From Candidatus Desulfobacillus denitrificans (GTDB lineage Bacteria; Pseudomonadota; Gammaproteobacteria; Burkholderiales; Rhodocyclaceae): DNA of 64,000 nucleotides. Made by a program: the position numbers and the translations under genes. The notes under the pieces are model-generated. The model did no database searches and was not told the DNA's origin. It was given only the letters and a program-made list of their open reading frames with translations. Shown piece by piece: positions 35,598 through 42,343 of the stretch; within the stretch, counting starts at the first letter, position 1, and the number at the start of each line of letters is the position of its first letter. The stretch is from the NCBI GenBank assembly GCA_017347485.1, contig AP021857.1, positions 1,531,390 through 1,595,389 on the forward strand. Reading direction: 5' to 3'.

Positions 35598-35966
35598 ATG
35601 CCAGAACCCACCAAACCCCAGGCCGCAGCTGCCCGCCCGAGCGTACTTTCGCTCAACATCAATTCAAAATCAGCGCTTTATGCAGCGTATATGCCTTACC
35701 TCAAAAGGGGCGGGATTTTCGTGCCGACAGCCAAGCCGTACGCCATCGGAGATGAGGTTTTCATGCTGTTGTCCCTGATGGACGAACCGGGCAAGCTGCC
35801 GATTGCCGGCTCGGTGGTCTGGGTCACGCCCGCCGGAGCGCAGAACAACAAAACCCAGGGAATCGGAGTCCAGTTCAGCGAAGACGAATCCGGACAATCC
35901 GCCAAACGCAAGATAGAAGGCATCCTGGCCGGGTATCCTGCCGGCCGGCAGACGCACACAATTTGA
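35598..35966 (+). CDS. PilZ domain protein
   Basis: This 122-residue protein resembles type IV pilus PilZ: VLSLNINSKSALYAAYMPYL, KRGGIFVPTAKPYAIGDEVF and GSVVWVTPAG. The c-di-GMP-binding RxxxR arginine motif is not obvious, as in P. aeruginosa PilZ itself. That member acts in pilus assembly and not as a c-di-GMP receptor. The holB-pilZ-tatD order is conserved in proteobacteria. Confidence 0.9.
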   Translation: MPEPTKPQAAAARPSVLSLNINSKSALYAAYMPYLKRGGIFVPTAKPYAIGDEVFMLLSLMDEPGKLPIAGSVVWVTPAGAQNNKTQGIGVQFSEDESGQSAKRKIEGILAGYPAGRQTHTI

Positions 35967-35993
35967 ACCGCTGTATATTGGTGCTTCCCTGCA

Positions 35994-36764
35994 ATGCTGG
36001 TCGATTCGCATTGTCACCTTGATTTTCCCGAACTCGCTGACAGAATCGATCAAGTCATTGATTCCATGATGCATGCCAATGTTGGCGCAGCTCTTTGCAT
36101 TGGCGTCAGCCTCGAACGAATGCCCAAGGTGCAGGCGCTGGCAGAAAAGCACCGTAATTTGTATGCCACGGTTGGCGTGCATCCGGAACACCAGGATTGT
36201 CTCGAGCCGGATGTCGAAACCTTGCTCAGATTCGCAGATCATCCCAAAGTGCTAGGCATTGGTGAAACTGGCCTCGATTATTTTTGGCACAAAGACAAGC
36301 CAGAATGGCAACGGGAGCGTTTCCGGGTTCATATCCGAGCTGCCAAGGCTTGCGGTAAGCCCTTGATCATTCACACAAGAGATTCTGCAGCGGACATTCT
36401 GCAAATCTTGCGTGTGGAGGGTGCCGATTCGGTTGGTGGAGTGATGCACTGCTTCACGGAAACCCGGGAGGTTGCCGAGAAGGCGCTGGACATGGGCTTC
36501 TACATTTCCTTCTCCGGGATCGTCACATTCAAGAATGCGCACGAGTTGAAGGAAACCGCCAAAATGGTCCCTATAGATAGGCTTCTTGTCGAAACGGATT
36601 CTCCCTTCCTGGCGCCGGTTCCCCATCGAGGCAAAACCAACGAACCGGCTTTTGTACGTCATGTCGCCAATGAGATCGCGGCATTGAAGGGAATCGGCAT
36701 CGATGAAGTCGAGAGCCAGACGACAGAGAATTTCTGCAAATTATTCAAGGTGATAATCAATTGA
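35994..36764 (+). CDS. TatD family metal-dependent hydrolase
   Basis: The 256-residue TIM-barrel enzyme has the metal motif DSHCHLDF at 4-11, GIGETGLDYFWH, IIHTRDSAADIL and the C-terminal ETDSPFLAP. Family members show 3'-5' DNase activity. The next gene begins within or just after its stop. Confidence 0.93.
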   Translation: MLVDSHCHLDFPELADRIDQVIDSMMHANVGAALCIGVSLERMPKVQALAEKHRNLYATVGVHPEHQDCLEPDVETLLRFADHPKVLGIGETGLDYFWHKDKPEWQRERFRVHIRAAKACGKPLIIHTRDSAADILQILRVEGADSVGGVMHCFTETREVAEKALDMGFYISFSGIVTFKNAHELKETAKMVPIDRLLVETDSPFLAPVPHRGKTNEPAFVRHVANEIAALKGIGIDEVESQTTENFCKLFKVIIN

Positions 36765-36775
36765 ACCGGAAACGC

Positions 36776-37447
36776 ATGTCTTCTTTGAGAGATACGGTTG
36801 CCGCTTTGGTCATTAGCCTGTTGTTGCTTGCAGGCAAGGCGACAGCGGGTATCTACGAAGATCTACTTAAAGCCATTGAGGGCAATGACACACAAACCGT
36901 TACCGACATTCTGCAGCGCGGAATGGACGTCAATACAGTCGATAAATCAGGTAATTCACTGCTCATGCTGGCCATAGAAAAGGGGAATGCGGATCTGGTG
37001 CGTTTCCTGGTTGCGCATCGGGCCAAAGTCAATGTCAGGAATCAGTACGGAGATACGCCATTGATGCTGGCCTCGCTCAAAGGGCAAAGGGAGATCGCCA
37101 AAATGCTCGTATCGGCCGGCGCGGATATCAATCCCCCTGGATGGACACCGCTGATGTATGCCGCTTATGAAGGCCAAGTTGAAGTGCTTGAGTATCTCAT
37201 CGGCCAGGGGGCCGAGGTCGACGCGACGGCACCCAATCACGCCACCGCGCTCATGCTGGCTTCAAAAAATGGGCATTTCGAGGCTGTGAAATTACTGCTG
37301 GAAGCGGATGCCGATCCAGATTACAAAACATCGGACGGAATCACGGCACTCAAGTGGGCTGCGCAAGGCGGACATGGGAATATCATTGATTTACTCAAGA
37401 AGGCGGGAGCGGACGCGCGCGAATCAGAAGCCCAGACAAATAAATAA
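36776..37447 (+). CDS. Exported ankyrin-repeat protein
   Basis: The 223-residue protein has a signal peptide (LRDTVAALVISLLLLAGKAT) and about five ankyrin repeats, seen as GNSLLMLAIEKGNADLVRFL, GDTPLMLASLKGQREIAKML and later copies. Periplasmic ankyrin proteins near tatD are common in betaproteobacteria; the partner is unknown. I chose the ATG at 36776; a TTG at 36761 overlapping the tatD stop is possible. It is the last chromosomal gene before the island. Confidence 0.85.
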   Translation: MSSLRDTVAALVISLLLLAGKATAGIYEDLLKAIEGNDTQTVTDILQRGMDVNTVDKSGNSLLMLAIEKGNADLVRFLVAHRAKVNVRNQYGDTPLMLASLKGQREIAKMLVSAGADINPPGWTPLMYAAYEGQVEVLEYLIGQGAEVDATAPNHATALMLASKNGHFEAVKLLLEADADPDYKTSDGITALKWAAQGGHGNIIDLLKKAGADARESEAQTNK

Positions 37448-37482
37448 ATTTAAGTAACTGATTTAATGTGGATTGCAAATAA

Positions 37483-37531
37483 GTGTCAATGAATTATCGT
37501 ATTGCCAATAGGTATGATAATTAATTGACAC
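37483..37531. repeat. Interrupted 16-bp inverted repeat at the left edge of the island
   Basis: GTGTCAATGAATTATC (37483-37498) and GATAATTAATTGACAC (37516-37531) are inverted repeats with one mismatch, around a 17-nt spacer. The spacer itself is partly symmetrical (TATTGCCAATA). The TGTCAAT core recurs in direct orientation at 41325-41418. It could be a transposase-binding end or a regulatory site for the following ORF. Confidence 0.55.
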
Positions 37532-37567
37532 GCTTGCATTTCAAAGTGGTTCGGTAGAATATGAACT

Positions 37568-37882
37568 GTGATCTCAGAAACCAGTTCGCCGACAACTGAA
37601 GAGTTACTGACCGCACCTCGATTTAGGCGGGAAAACTTCTCGTCCTTCCTTTTTGCCCCATTCTCAAGAAAGCTGCAGCGTCGGGTCTATATATATACCG
37701 ACACTGGGTACGATTTATGGGTAAGGCTTGAATCCGACCCTGAAGTGGTGAGATTCAACGAAAGAGTTCCTAAGGTTCCAATTGCTCTTGGCAACGGGAA
37801 AGCTACCAATACATCTCCTCAAGCAATTTCTATCAATCGCGAAGGTGTTGTGACTGTTCACATTATTCAGAGTAATGTCTAA
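37568..37882 (+). CDS. Hypothetical protein, possible truncated TnsA-like fragment
   Basis: This 104-residue ORF starts with GTG and uses AT-richer codons than the chromosome. The stretch LWVRLESDPEVVRFNERVP has the (E)DP-V-x-x-x-E cadence seen near the start of TnsA endonucleases of Tn7-like elements, but the catalytic region is missing. The resemblance is from memory and weak. The repeats just upstream would fit a transposon end followed by tnsA. It may equally be an unrelated small gene. Confidence 0.35.
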   Translation: MISETSSPTTEELLTAPRFRRENFSSFLFAPFSRKLQRRVYIYTDTGYDLWVRLESDPEVVRFNERVPKVPIALGNGKATNTSPQAISINREGVVTVHIIQSNV

Positions 37883-38227
37883 ATAATCTAGAATTTCATT
37901 TCGAAATAACGTCATAGACGTTTTAACAATCATTGTTGATTGGCTGAAGACGAGACTAACCGGCAGTTGCACGTGTGATCGGGGAAAATAGCAAAGAGTG
38001 TGCCGATTCACTATGGCAATGAGATGGGCCTGATCATTGATGATGTGTGCTGACGCGGTATTACCCTCGGGGAGTTCACCGTTCCTGGTTTGCTAAGCGC
38101 AGCCTGAGATCGAGGTGCCATGGGCAGGGTCAGTGACTGGCTGCAAACAAGGCACCCAGCCGGTAGATCGCTGGAATATATTTATGTGGAAGGCAAAATT
38201 GCATCCAAAGGTCTTGGGGGCTGCCAA
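37883..38227. other. Non-coding, apparently degraded sequence
   Basis: No supportable gene was seen here. The sequence continues across the insertion sequence to about 41290 once the IS and one target duplication are removed. The rejoined stretch has only short frames with stops. I read it as remnant mobile-element DNA. Confidence 0.4.
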
Positions 38228-38235
38228 CTCGGAAA
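38228..38235. repeat. Left copy of the IS target duplication
   Basis: CTCGGAAA directly precedes the left inverted repeat and is repeated at 41215-41222 directly after the right inverted repeat. An 8-bp duplication is characteristic of IS66-family transposition. Confidence 0.9.
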
Positions 38236-38262
38236 GTAAGCGTCCGGCCACGGCCGTCTTGA
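38236..38262 (+). repeat. IS66 left terminal inverted repeat
   Basis: The repeat starts GTAAGCGTCCGGCCACGG and ends CGTCTTGA. It is identical over 27 bp to the reverse complement of 41188-41214. GTAAGCG is the usual IS66-family terminus. Confidence 0.93.
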
Positions 38263-38265
38263 CGC

Positions 38266-38850
38266 TCAGAGTTTGATGCGCTGGAGGCGTTGGTTGGCGC
38301 GTTCGATGTTGAAGGCTTTGGGATCGAAGCTGCCGCCGCACCACGTGAGCATGTCCTCGTGCTCGGGGTGGGCTGGATTGGAGATCGCATCGAGGAAGTC
38401 GACGTAACCCGGCGGACCGCCGACATCCTCTGGGGGGCAGGCGTTGGCGCCGGCCGTGCAAAGCGGCGTGCGCGGATGGGTCCCGGCGGAGAGCGACTTC
38501 TCGACCTTGATCCGGTGCTCCCAGCCGTCGCCGAAGTCGTAGGTATAGCGGAAGGATTTCGCGCCGGCGAGGCTCATCGCCAAAGTGATGCGCTTCTCCG
38601 GGATCACCGCCTCGTCCATATCCCAGTCCGGATCGGGGATACCGTAGCGGCTGCGTCCGATCTCGAATTCGTGCAGGTGGCTGTCCGTCCAGCCCATCGC
38701 TGCCTGGATTACCTTGTGCAGCTTGGCCAGTGTAATCACCTCCGGTACCACGACCCGCCGCCAGATGGCGGGCTTGAGCCAAGCCAGTTCGATGCGCAGC
38801 TGAAGCAGCTCGGCCGGTTGGGCGCCAGGCAAATGAACGATCCTTGCCAT
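38266..38850 (-). CDS. IS66-associated plasmid pRiA4b ORF-3 family protein
   Basis: The 194-residue protein has the hallmark blocks LQLRIELAWLKPAIWRRVVV, LHKVIQAAMGWTDSHLHEFE, YTYDFGDGWEHRI and EDVGGPPGYVDFLDAI. This family commonly rides in IS66 relatives; its role is unknown. Its ATG directly follows the tnpC stop, so it belongs to the transposase operon, and its stop is only 3 bp from the inverted repeat. Confidence 0.9.
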   Translation of the reverse strand: MARIVHLPGAQPAELLQLRIELAWLKPAIWRRVVVPEVITLAKLHKVIQAAMGWTDSHLHEFEIGRSRYGIPDPDWDMDEAVIPEKRITLAMSLAGAKSFRYTYDFGDGWEHRIKVEKSLSAGTHPRTPLCTAGANACPPEDVGGPPGYVDFLDAISNPAHPEHEDMLTWCGGSFDPKAFNIERANQRLQRIKL

Positions 38851-40365
38851 CTATGCCGCCTGCCGCAGTGCACTGGCCGTCTCAATATCGACATTCCACG
38901 GCAGCAGCTCATCGATACGGTTGATCGGATGCCCGGCGATGCAGGCAAGAACCTGGCGCAGGTAGGCCTCCGGATCCAGGCCGTTGAGTTTCGCCGTGCC
39001 GATCAGACTGTAGAGGGCGGCGGCGCGCTCGCCGCCGGCGTCCGACCCGGCGAACAGATAGTTCTTGCGCCCGAGGGCCACCGCGCGCAGCGCCCGCTCC
39101 GCGGCGTTGTTGTCGATCTCGATGCGCCCGTCGGCCACATAGCGGGTGAGCGCCGTCCAGCGCGTGGTGGCATAGCGGATCGCCTCGGCCAGGGCCGATT
39201 TCTGCGAGAGCCGGCGCAGACTGTCCTCCAGCCAGCGGCGCAAGTCGTCGAGCAGCGGGCCGGCCCGCGCCTGGCGCGCCGCGCGCCGATGATCCGGCGG
39301 CTTGCCGCGGATGTCGGCTTCGATCCCGTAGAGCGCGCCGATGCGCGAGAGCGCCTCGGCCGCCAGGGGCGAGCCGTGCGCCTGGTGGATGTCGTAGAAC
39401 TTGCGCCGCACATGCGCCCAGCAGGCCGCTTCCTGAACCCGGCCGCCGGCGTAGAGCGCCTCAAACCCGGCGTAGGCGTCGGCCTGAAGGATGCCGGCGA
39501 ACGAAGCCAGATGCAGCTGCGGGTGTTCGCCGCGACGGTTCGGCGAGTAGGCGAACCATACGGCGGGCGGCACGGTGGCTGCGGCCGGCCGGTCGTCGCG
39601 CACGTAGGTCCACAGCCGCCCGGTCTTGGTCTTGCCGCTGCCCGGAGCCAGCACCGGCACCGGGGTGTCGTCGGCGTGCACCTTGTCGCCGGAGAGGACG
39701 TGACGCCGCAAGGCCTCCACCAGCGGCGAGAGCAGTGCGGCGCTTTGACCGACCCACTCGGCCAGCGTCGAGCGTTCCAATTCCACCCCTTCGCGCGCGT
39801 AGATCTCGCTTTGCCGGTAGAGCGGCAGGTGGTCGCAGTATTTGGCGGCAAGGACATGCGCGAGCAGCCCCGGGCCGGCCAGGCCACGCCGAATCGGCCG
39901 GTCGGGCGCTTCGGCCTGGACGATGGCGTCGCAGCGTGCGCAGGCAAGCTTGGGGCGAATCTGGCGCACGACCTTGAAGCGGGCCGGCACGTATTCGAGC
40001 AACTCGGCGACGTCCTCGCCGAGCCTCTTCAAGGCACCGCCGCAGTCCGGACAGCAGGCGTGCGCCGGGGCCAGCACGACCTCCTCGCGCGGCAGGTATG
40101 CCGGCAGGGGTTTGCGGGCAGGCTTGTTCGCTTCGGCAGGCTCGGCCGCTACCGCCGGCGCCGCCGATTGCGCCTTGGCCGTCTCCAGTTCTTCGAGAGC
40201 GAGTTCGAGTTGGTCGATCGTCTGCCCCAGTTGTTCGGAGCGGCGACCGAACTGCATGCGGCGCAGCTTGGCGATGACGAGTTTGAGGTGTTCGATCTGC
40301 GCCTGCTGGGCCAGCACCATCGCCCGCAGGGCGTCGATGTCGGTGGGCAGCGCGGCGTTGGTCAT
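38851..40365 (-). CDS. tnpC: IS66 family transposase TnpC
   Basis: The 504-residue transposase has an N-terminal leucine-zipper region ([20 protein letters not shown]), a zinc-finger-like domain (CCPDCGG at 104-110 and CARC at 142-145) and the DDE core. Candidate catalytic residues are D232 or D233 ([10 protein letters not shown]), D296 ([13 protein letters not shown]) and E423 ([10 protein letters not shown]). The C-terminal IS66 segment ends LLPWNVD. It is full length. Confidence 0.95.
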   Translation of the reverse strand: MTNAALPTDIDALRAMVLAQQAQIEHLKLVIAKLRRMQFGRRSEQLGQTIDQLELALEELETAKAQSAAPAVAAEPAEANKPARKPLPAYLPREEVVLAPAHACCPDCGGALKRLGEDVAELLEYVPARFKVVRQIRPKLACARCDAIVQAEAPDRPIRRGLAGPGLLAHVLAAKYCDHLPLYRQSEIYAREGVELERSTLAEWVGQSAALLSPLVEALRRHVLSGDKVHADDTPVPVLAPGSGKTKTGRLWTYVRDDRPAAATVPPAVWFAYSPNRRGEHPQLHLASFAGILQADAYAGFEALYAGGRVQEAACWAHVRRKFYDIHQAHGSPLAAEALSRIGALYGIEADIRGKPPDHRRAARQARAGPLLDDLRRWLEDSLRRLSQKSALAEAIRYATTRWTALTRYVADGRIEIDNNAAERALRAVALGRKNYLFAGSDAGGERAAALYSLIGTAKLNGLDPEAYLRQVLACIAGHPINRIDELLPWNVDIETASALRQAA

Positions 40366-40405
40366 GGAGCGGAATCTACACGATTCGGGCCGCTGTGAAC
40401 AGGGG

Positions 40406-40753
40406 TCAGGTCGCCAATTCCGGGCGAGCGGTCCACCGCGGCTGCCGCCAGTCGATGCCTTCGAGCAGCATCGACAGTTGCGCGGCACTCAAATGCACCG
40501 TACCGCCCTCGGACTGCGGCCAGACGAAGCGGCCGCGCTCCAGGCGCTTGGCGAACAGGCACAGGCCGTTGCCGTCCCACCACAGCAGTTTGACAAGGTC
40601 GCCGCGCCGGCCTCGGAAGACGAAGAGGTGGCCGCTGAAGGGATCCCCGGCCAGCTTCTCCTGCACCAGCGCCGCCAGTCCGTCGAAGCCGCGGCGCATG
40701 TCGGTCACACCGGCCGCGAGCCACACGCGCGTGCCCGCCGGCAGCCCGATCAT
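40406..40753 (-). CDS. tnpB: IS66 accessory protein TnpB (Orf2)
   Basis: The 115-residue protein contains [40 protein letters not shown] and [15 protein letters not shown], the IS66 Orf2 (PF05717) signature. It is needed for transposition in studied members. It overlaps tnpA by ATGA. Confidence 0.95.
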   Translation of the reverse strand: MIGLPAGTRVWLAAGVTDMRRGFDGLAALVQEKLAGDPFSGHLFVFRGRRGDLVKLLWWDGNGLCLFAKRLERGRFVWPQSEGGTVHLSAAQLSMLLEGIDWRQPRWTARPELAT

Positions 40754-41136
40754 CGCGACAGGCAGCCTATCGCCAGGCGCAGGGTCTCGGCATCGACCCG
40801 GCCATGCAGCCGCAGCCGGGCGGCCGGAAGCTCGATCTCGATGTGGCCGCGGGGAAATACCACAGCCTCGCCCGTCGCCGGCTTGAGCGCAGGCTCGGCG
40901 CGCACCGACACGGGCAGCAGGGCCGCGCCCGGCTTGCCGTATTCTCCGGCACGGTACTTGGCAATCCATTTGCGCACGAGGTTGGCGTTCGCCCCGTGCG
41001 CCAGGGCCACCCCCGCCACCGAGGCGCCCGGCCTCAGGCACTGCTCGACGATGCGCCGCTTCTCTTCCAGCGACCGCCGCCGATACGGCCCGCGCCCCGG
41101 CCGGCTCTCCTTCTCAATCCGGTACTCAATACACAT
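40750..41136 (-). CDS. tnpA: IS66 accessory protein TnpA (Orf1, helix-turn-helix)
   Basis: This 128-residue protein has an HTH of the transposase-8 type: [20 protein letters not shown], then [21 protein letters not shown]-terminal [12 protein letters not shown] segment follows. I chose the ATG at 41136; a TTG at 41151 is also in frame. It is the first gene of the IS operon, close to the right inverted repeat. Confidence 0.93.
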   Translation of the reverse strand: MCIEYRIEKESRPGRGPYRRRSLEEKRRIVEQCLRPGASVAGVALAHGANANLVRKWIAKYRAGEYGKPGAALLPVSVRAEPALKPATGEAVVFPRGHIEIELPAARLRLHGRVDAETLRLAIGCLSR

Positions 41137-41187
41137 GGTGTCCACCTTCAATTCGGGTGGACACCTTCGCCAATCTTCACCTATCCA

Positions 41188-41214
41188 TCAAGACGGCCGT
41201 GGCCGGACGCTTAC
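41188..41214 (-). repeat. IS66 right terminal inverted repeat
   Basis: It is the exact 27-bp inverse of the left end, ending CCGGACGCTTAC on the plus strand, next to the second CTCGGAAA copy (41215-41222). Confidence 0.93.
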
Positions 41215-41222
41215 CTCGGAAA
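41215..41222. repeat. Right copy of the IS target duplication
   Basis: CTCGGAAA matches 38228-38235. Confidence 0.9.
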
Positions 41223-41324
41223 CGTAATGGGGTAAGTTTGTGGCTCAAGGAGCTAAGTTGCGCCGGGGGCAAGTGCCAAACCGCGTGACCCGCTTGATCT
41301 ACCCAAATTTAGCGGTCGTCTGTA

Positions 41325-41418
41325 TGTCAATAAAATTAGGTATGCAATTGATCAGTGTGTCAAATACATATCGTTATGAATGTCAATGAATATCGTGTGG
41401 TTTGTCAACCACTTATGG
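41325..41418 (+). repeat. Array of TGTCAA-type direct repeats
   Basis: Four related copies in one orientation begin at 41325 (TGTCAATAAAATTAGG), 41358 (TGTCAAATACATATCG), 41381 (TGTCAATGAATATCG) and 41402 (TTGTCAACCACTTATGG), spaced 33, 23 and 21 bp. The third nearly equals the copy at 37484. The layout resembles transposase-binding repeats at Tn7-like ends or plasmid iterons. Confidence 0.5.
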
Positions 41419-41467
41419 TTAGCGCGCGGCGGAAGAGTAGCCGTAGTCCTGAACGCCGATTTAATAT

Positions 41468-41495
41468 ACTTCGTATAATATGTATTATGTTAAAC
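41468..41495 (+). other. dif-like site, left attachment site
   Basis: Arms ACTTCGTATAA and TTATGTTAAAC flank the six-base centre TATGTA. This closely matches the proteobacterial dif layout; the XerD arm differs from E. coli only in its last base. The centre and inner arm bases (AATATGTATTATGT) recur at 49791-49804. It may be the chromosomal dif itself or an attL hybrid. Confidence 0.75.
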
Positions 41496-41593
41496 ATTTC
41501 TGGAGGACAATTCGCCGGGCGCATCGGGCCTTGAAAGCCGCCCTTGATCCCAGTCAATTGCGACAAATAATGATGCCGTTGTAGTATCGCGGC

Positions 41594-41908
41594 ATGCGAA
41601 AAACAAAAATTGATCTTGAGAAAACTATCGGCCCCGAGTGGGCCGAAGTTTTTTTCGGGGCCGATGGCTTGCTCTACCTGCCCGGCTGGCGCCGGGGCTT
41701 TACGGCCGCTGAATTGCGACAGCAGTTCTTTTTGGTGCAGGAACGGTTTTACTGGATGCGACGAGCCGAGCAGCTGCAGCGCGATCTGAACAGGCTACAG
41801 GAGAATCTGGAGACCCTCGAACACCGATCCAGGTACTATAGACAGCAGCTACAGCTGGAGTCACGACTCGGAATGATGCTTCACCGAATCCAGTCGACAA
41901 ACTCCTGA
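41594..41908 (+). CDS. Small hypothetical protein with coiled coil
   Basis: The 104-residue protein lies at the left end of the prophage and runs opposite to the virion genes. It starts MRKTKIDLEKTIGPEWAEVF and has a long glutamine- and glutamate-rich helix (RRAEQLQRDLNRLQENLETL). No family is recognised. Its last 28 bp overlap the end of the convergent small membrane-protein gene. It could be a phage morons-type or regulatory gene. Confidence 0.55.
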   Translation: MRKTKIDLEKTIGPEWAEVFFGADGLLYLPGWRRGFTAAELRQQFFLVQERFYWMRRAEQLQRDLNRLQENLETLEHRSRYYRQQLQLESRLGMMLHRIQSTNS

Positions 41909-42180
41909 TTACCGAGCGTCTTGAGATGCGGCCGCCAATTCGGCCGGTGTTTGTCCAGCAGGTTGCTTTCCTGCGCCTGCAGGATGACGCCCTCTTTGGC
42001 GCGAGACTGAAGACGATCCAGCAGCGCATCGAATTGAGGTCGCGTGAACCACACGCCCTCGATGCGGATATGGCCAAGACCCCATCGGACAAGCCGATAG
42101 GCCGCCCAGAGGCACAAAAGCAAACCAGCCAGCCCGGAGGCCAGCCAGAGGTAAAAAAGCGTCTGTTGTGTCAGTTCCAT
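41881..42180 (-). CDS. Small single-pass membrane protein of the prophage
   Basis: The 99-residue protein starts MELTQQTLFYLWLASGLAGL with one membrane span (about residues 8-30), followed by a soluble part (WFTRPQFDALLDRLQSRAKE). A GAGGGGG run before the ATG supplies a Shine-Dalgarno. No family is recognised. It is the last minus-strand gene of the prophage, separated from the secretin gene by a large cruciform. Confidence 0.6.
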   Translation of the reverse strand: MELTQQTLFYLWLASGLAGLLLCLWAAYRLVRWGLGHIRIEGVWFTRPQFDALLDRLQSRAKEGVILQAQESNLLDKHRPNWRPHLKTLGNQEFVDWIR

Positions 42181-42231
42181 GTCACCCCCCCTCGTCCGCT
42201 TTATGACGGGATTATAGCGCATCGGCATTTC

Positions 42232-42343
42232 GGAAGCCTGAAACCCACCCCCCTGCCCTGCGGGCAGCCCCCCTTGATGGGGGGCAGTCTATATGCCGCT
42301 GCGCGGCATCCGGTCTGCAAGGAAGGGGGTGGATCAGGCTTCC
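42232..42343. other. 112-nt cruciform after the secretin gene, candidate packaging signal/origin
   Basis: An outer stem GGAAGCCTGA (42232-42241) with TCAGGCTTCC (42334-42343) is extended by CCACCCCC with GGGGGTGG. It encloses three hairpins: CCCTGCGGG, CCCCCC-TTGAT-GGGGGG and ATGCCGC-TGC-GCGGCAT. The secretin stop codon lies in the outer arm. In Ff phages the intergenic region after gene IV likewise folds into multiple hairpins holding the packaging signal and origins. Confidence 0.65.

Larger units (their letters stand above)
38236..41214 (-). mobile_element. Complete IS66-family insertion sequence with passenger gene
   Basis: The 2979-bp element is bounded by perfect 27-bp terminal inverted repeats starting GTAAGCGTCCGGCCACGG and flanked by 8-bp CTCGGAAA duplications. 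It encodes tnpA, tnpB and tnpC in one coupled minus-strand unit plus a pRiA4b ORF-3-type gene. All frames are intact, so it looks recent and probably active. Confidence 0.95.

Noticed and set aside
37561..37599. Short ATG-initiated frame at 37561
   Set aside because: It stops after 12 codons; the GTG frame at 37568 is the only longer option there.
38290..40398. 702-codon open frame on the plus strand inside the IS
   Set aside because: It is antisense to tnpC and the passenger gene; the minus-strand frames carry the IS66 motifs.
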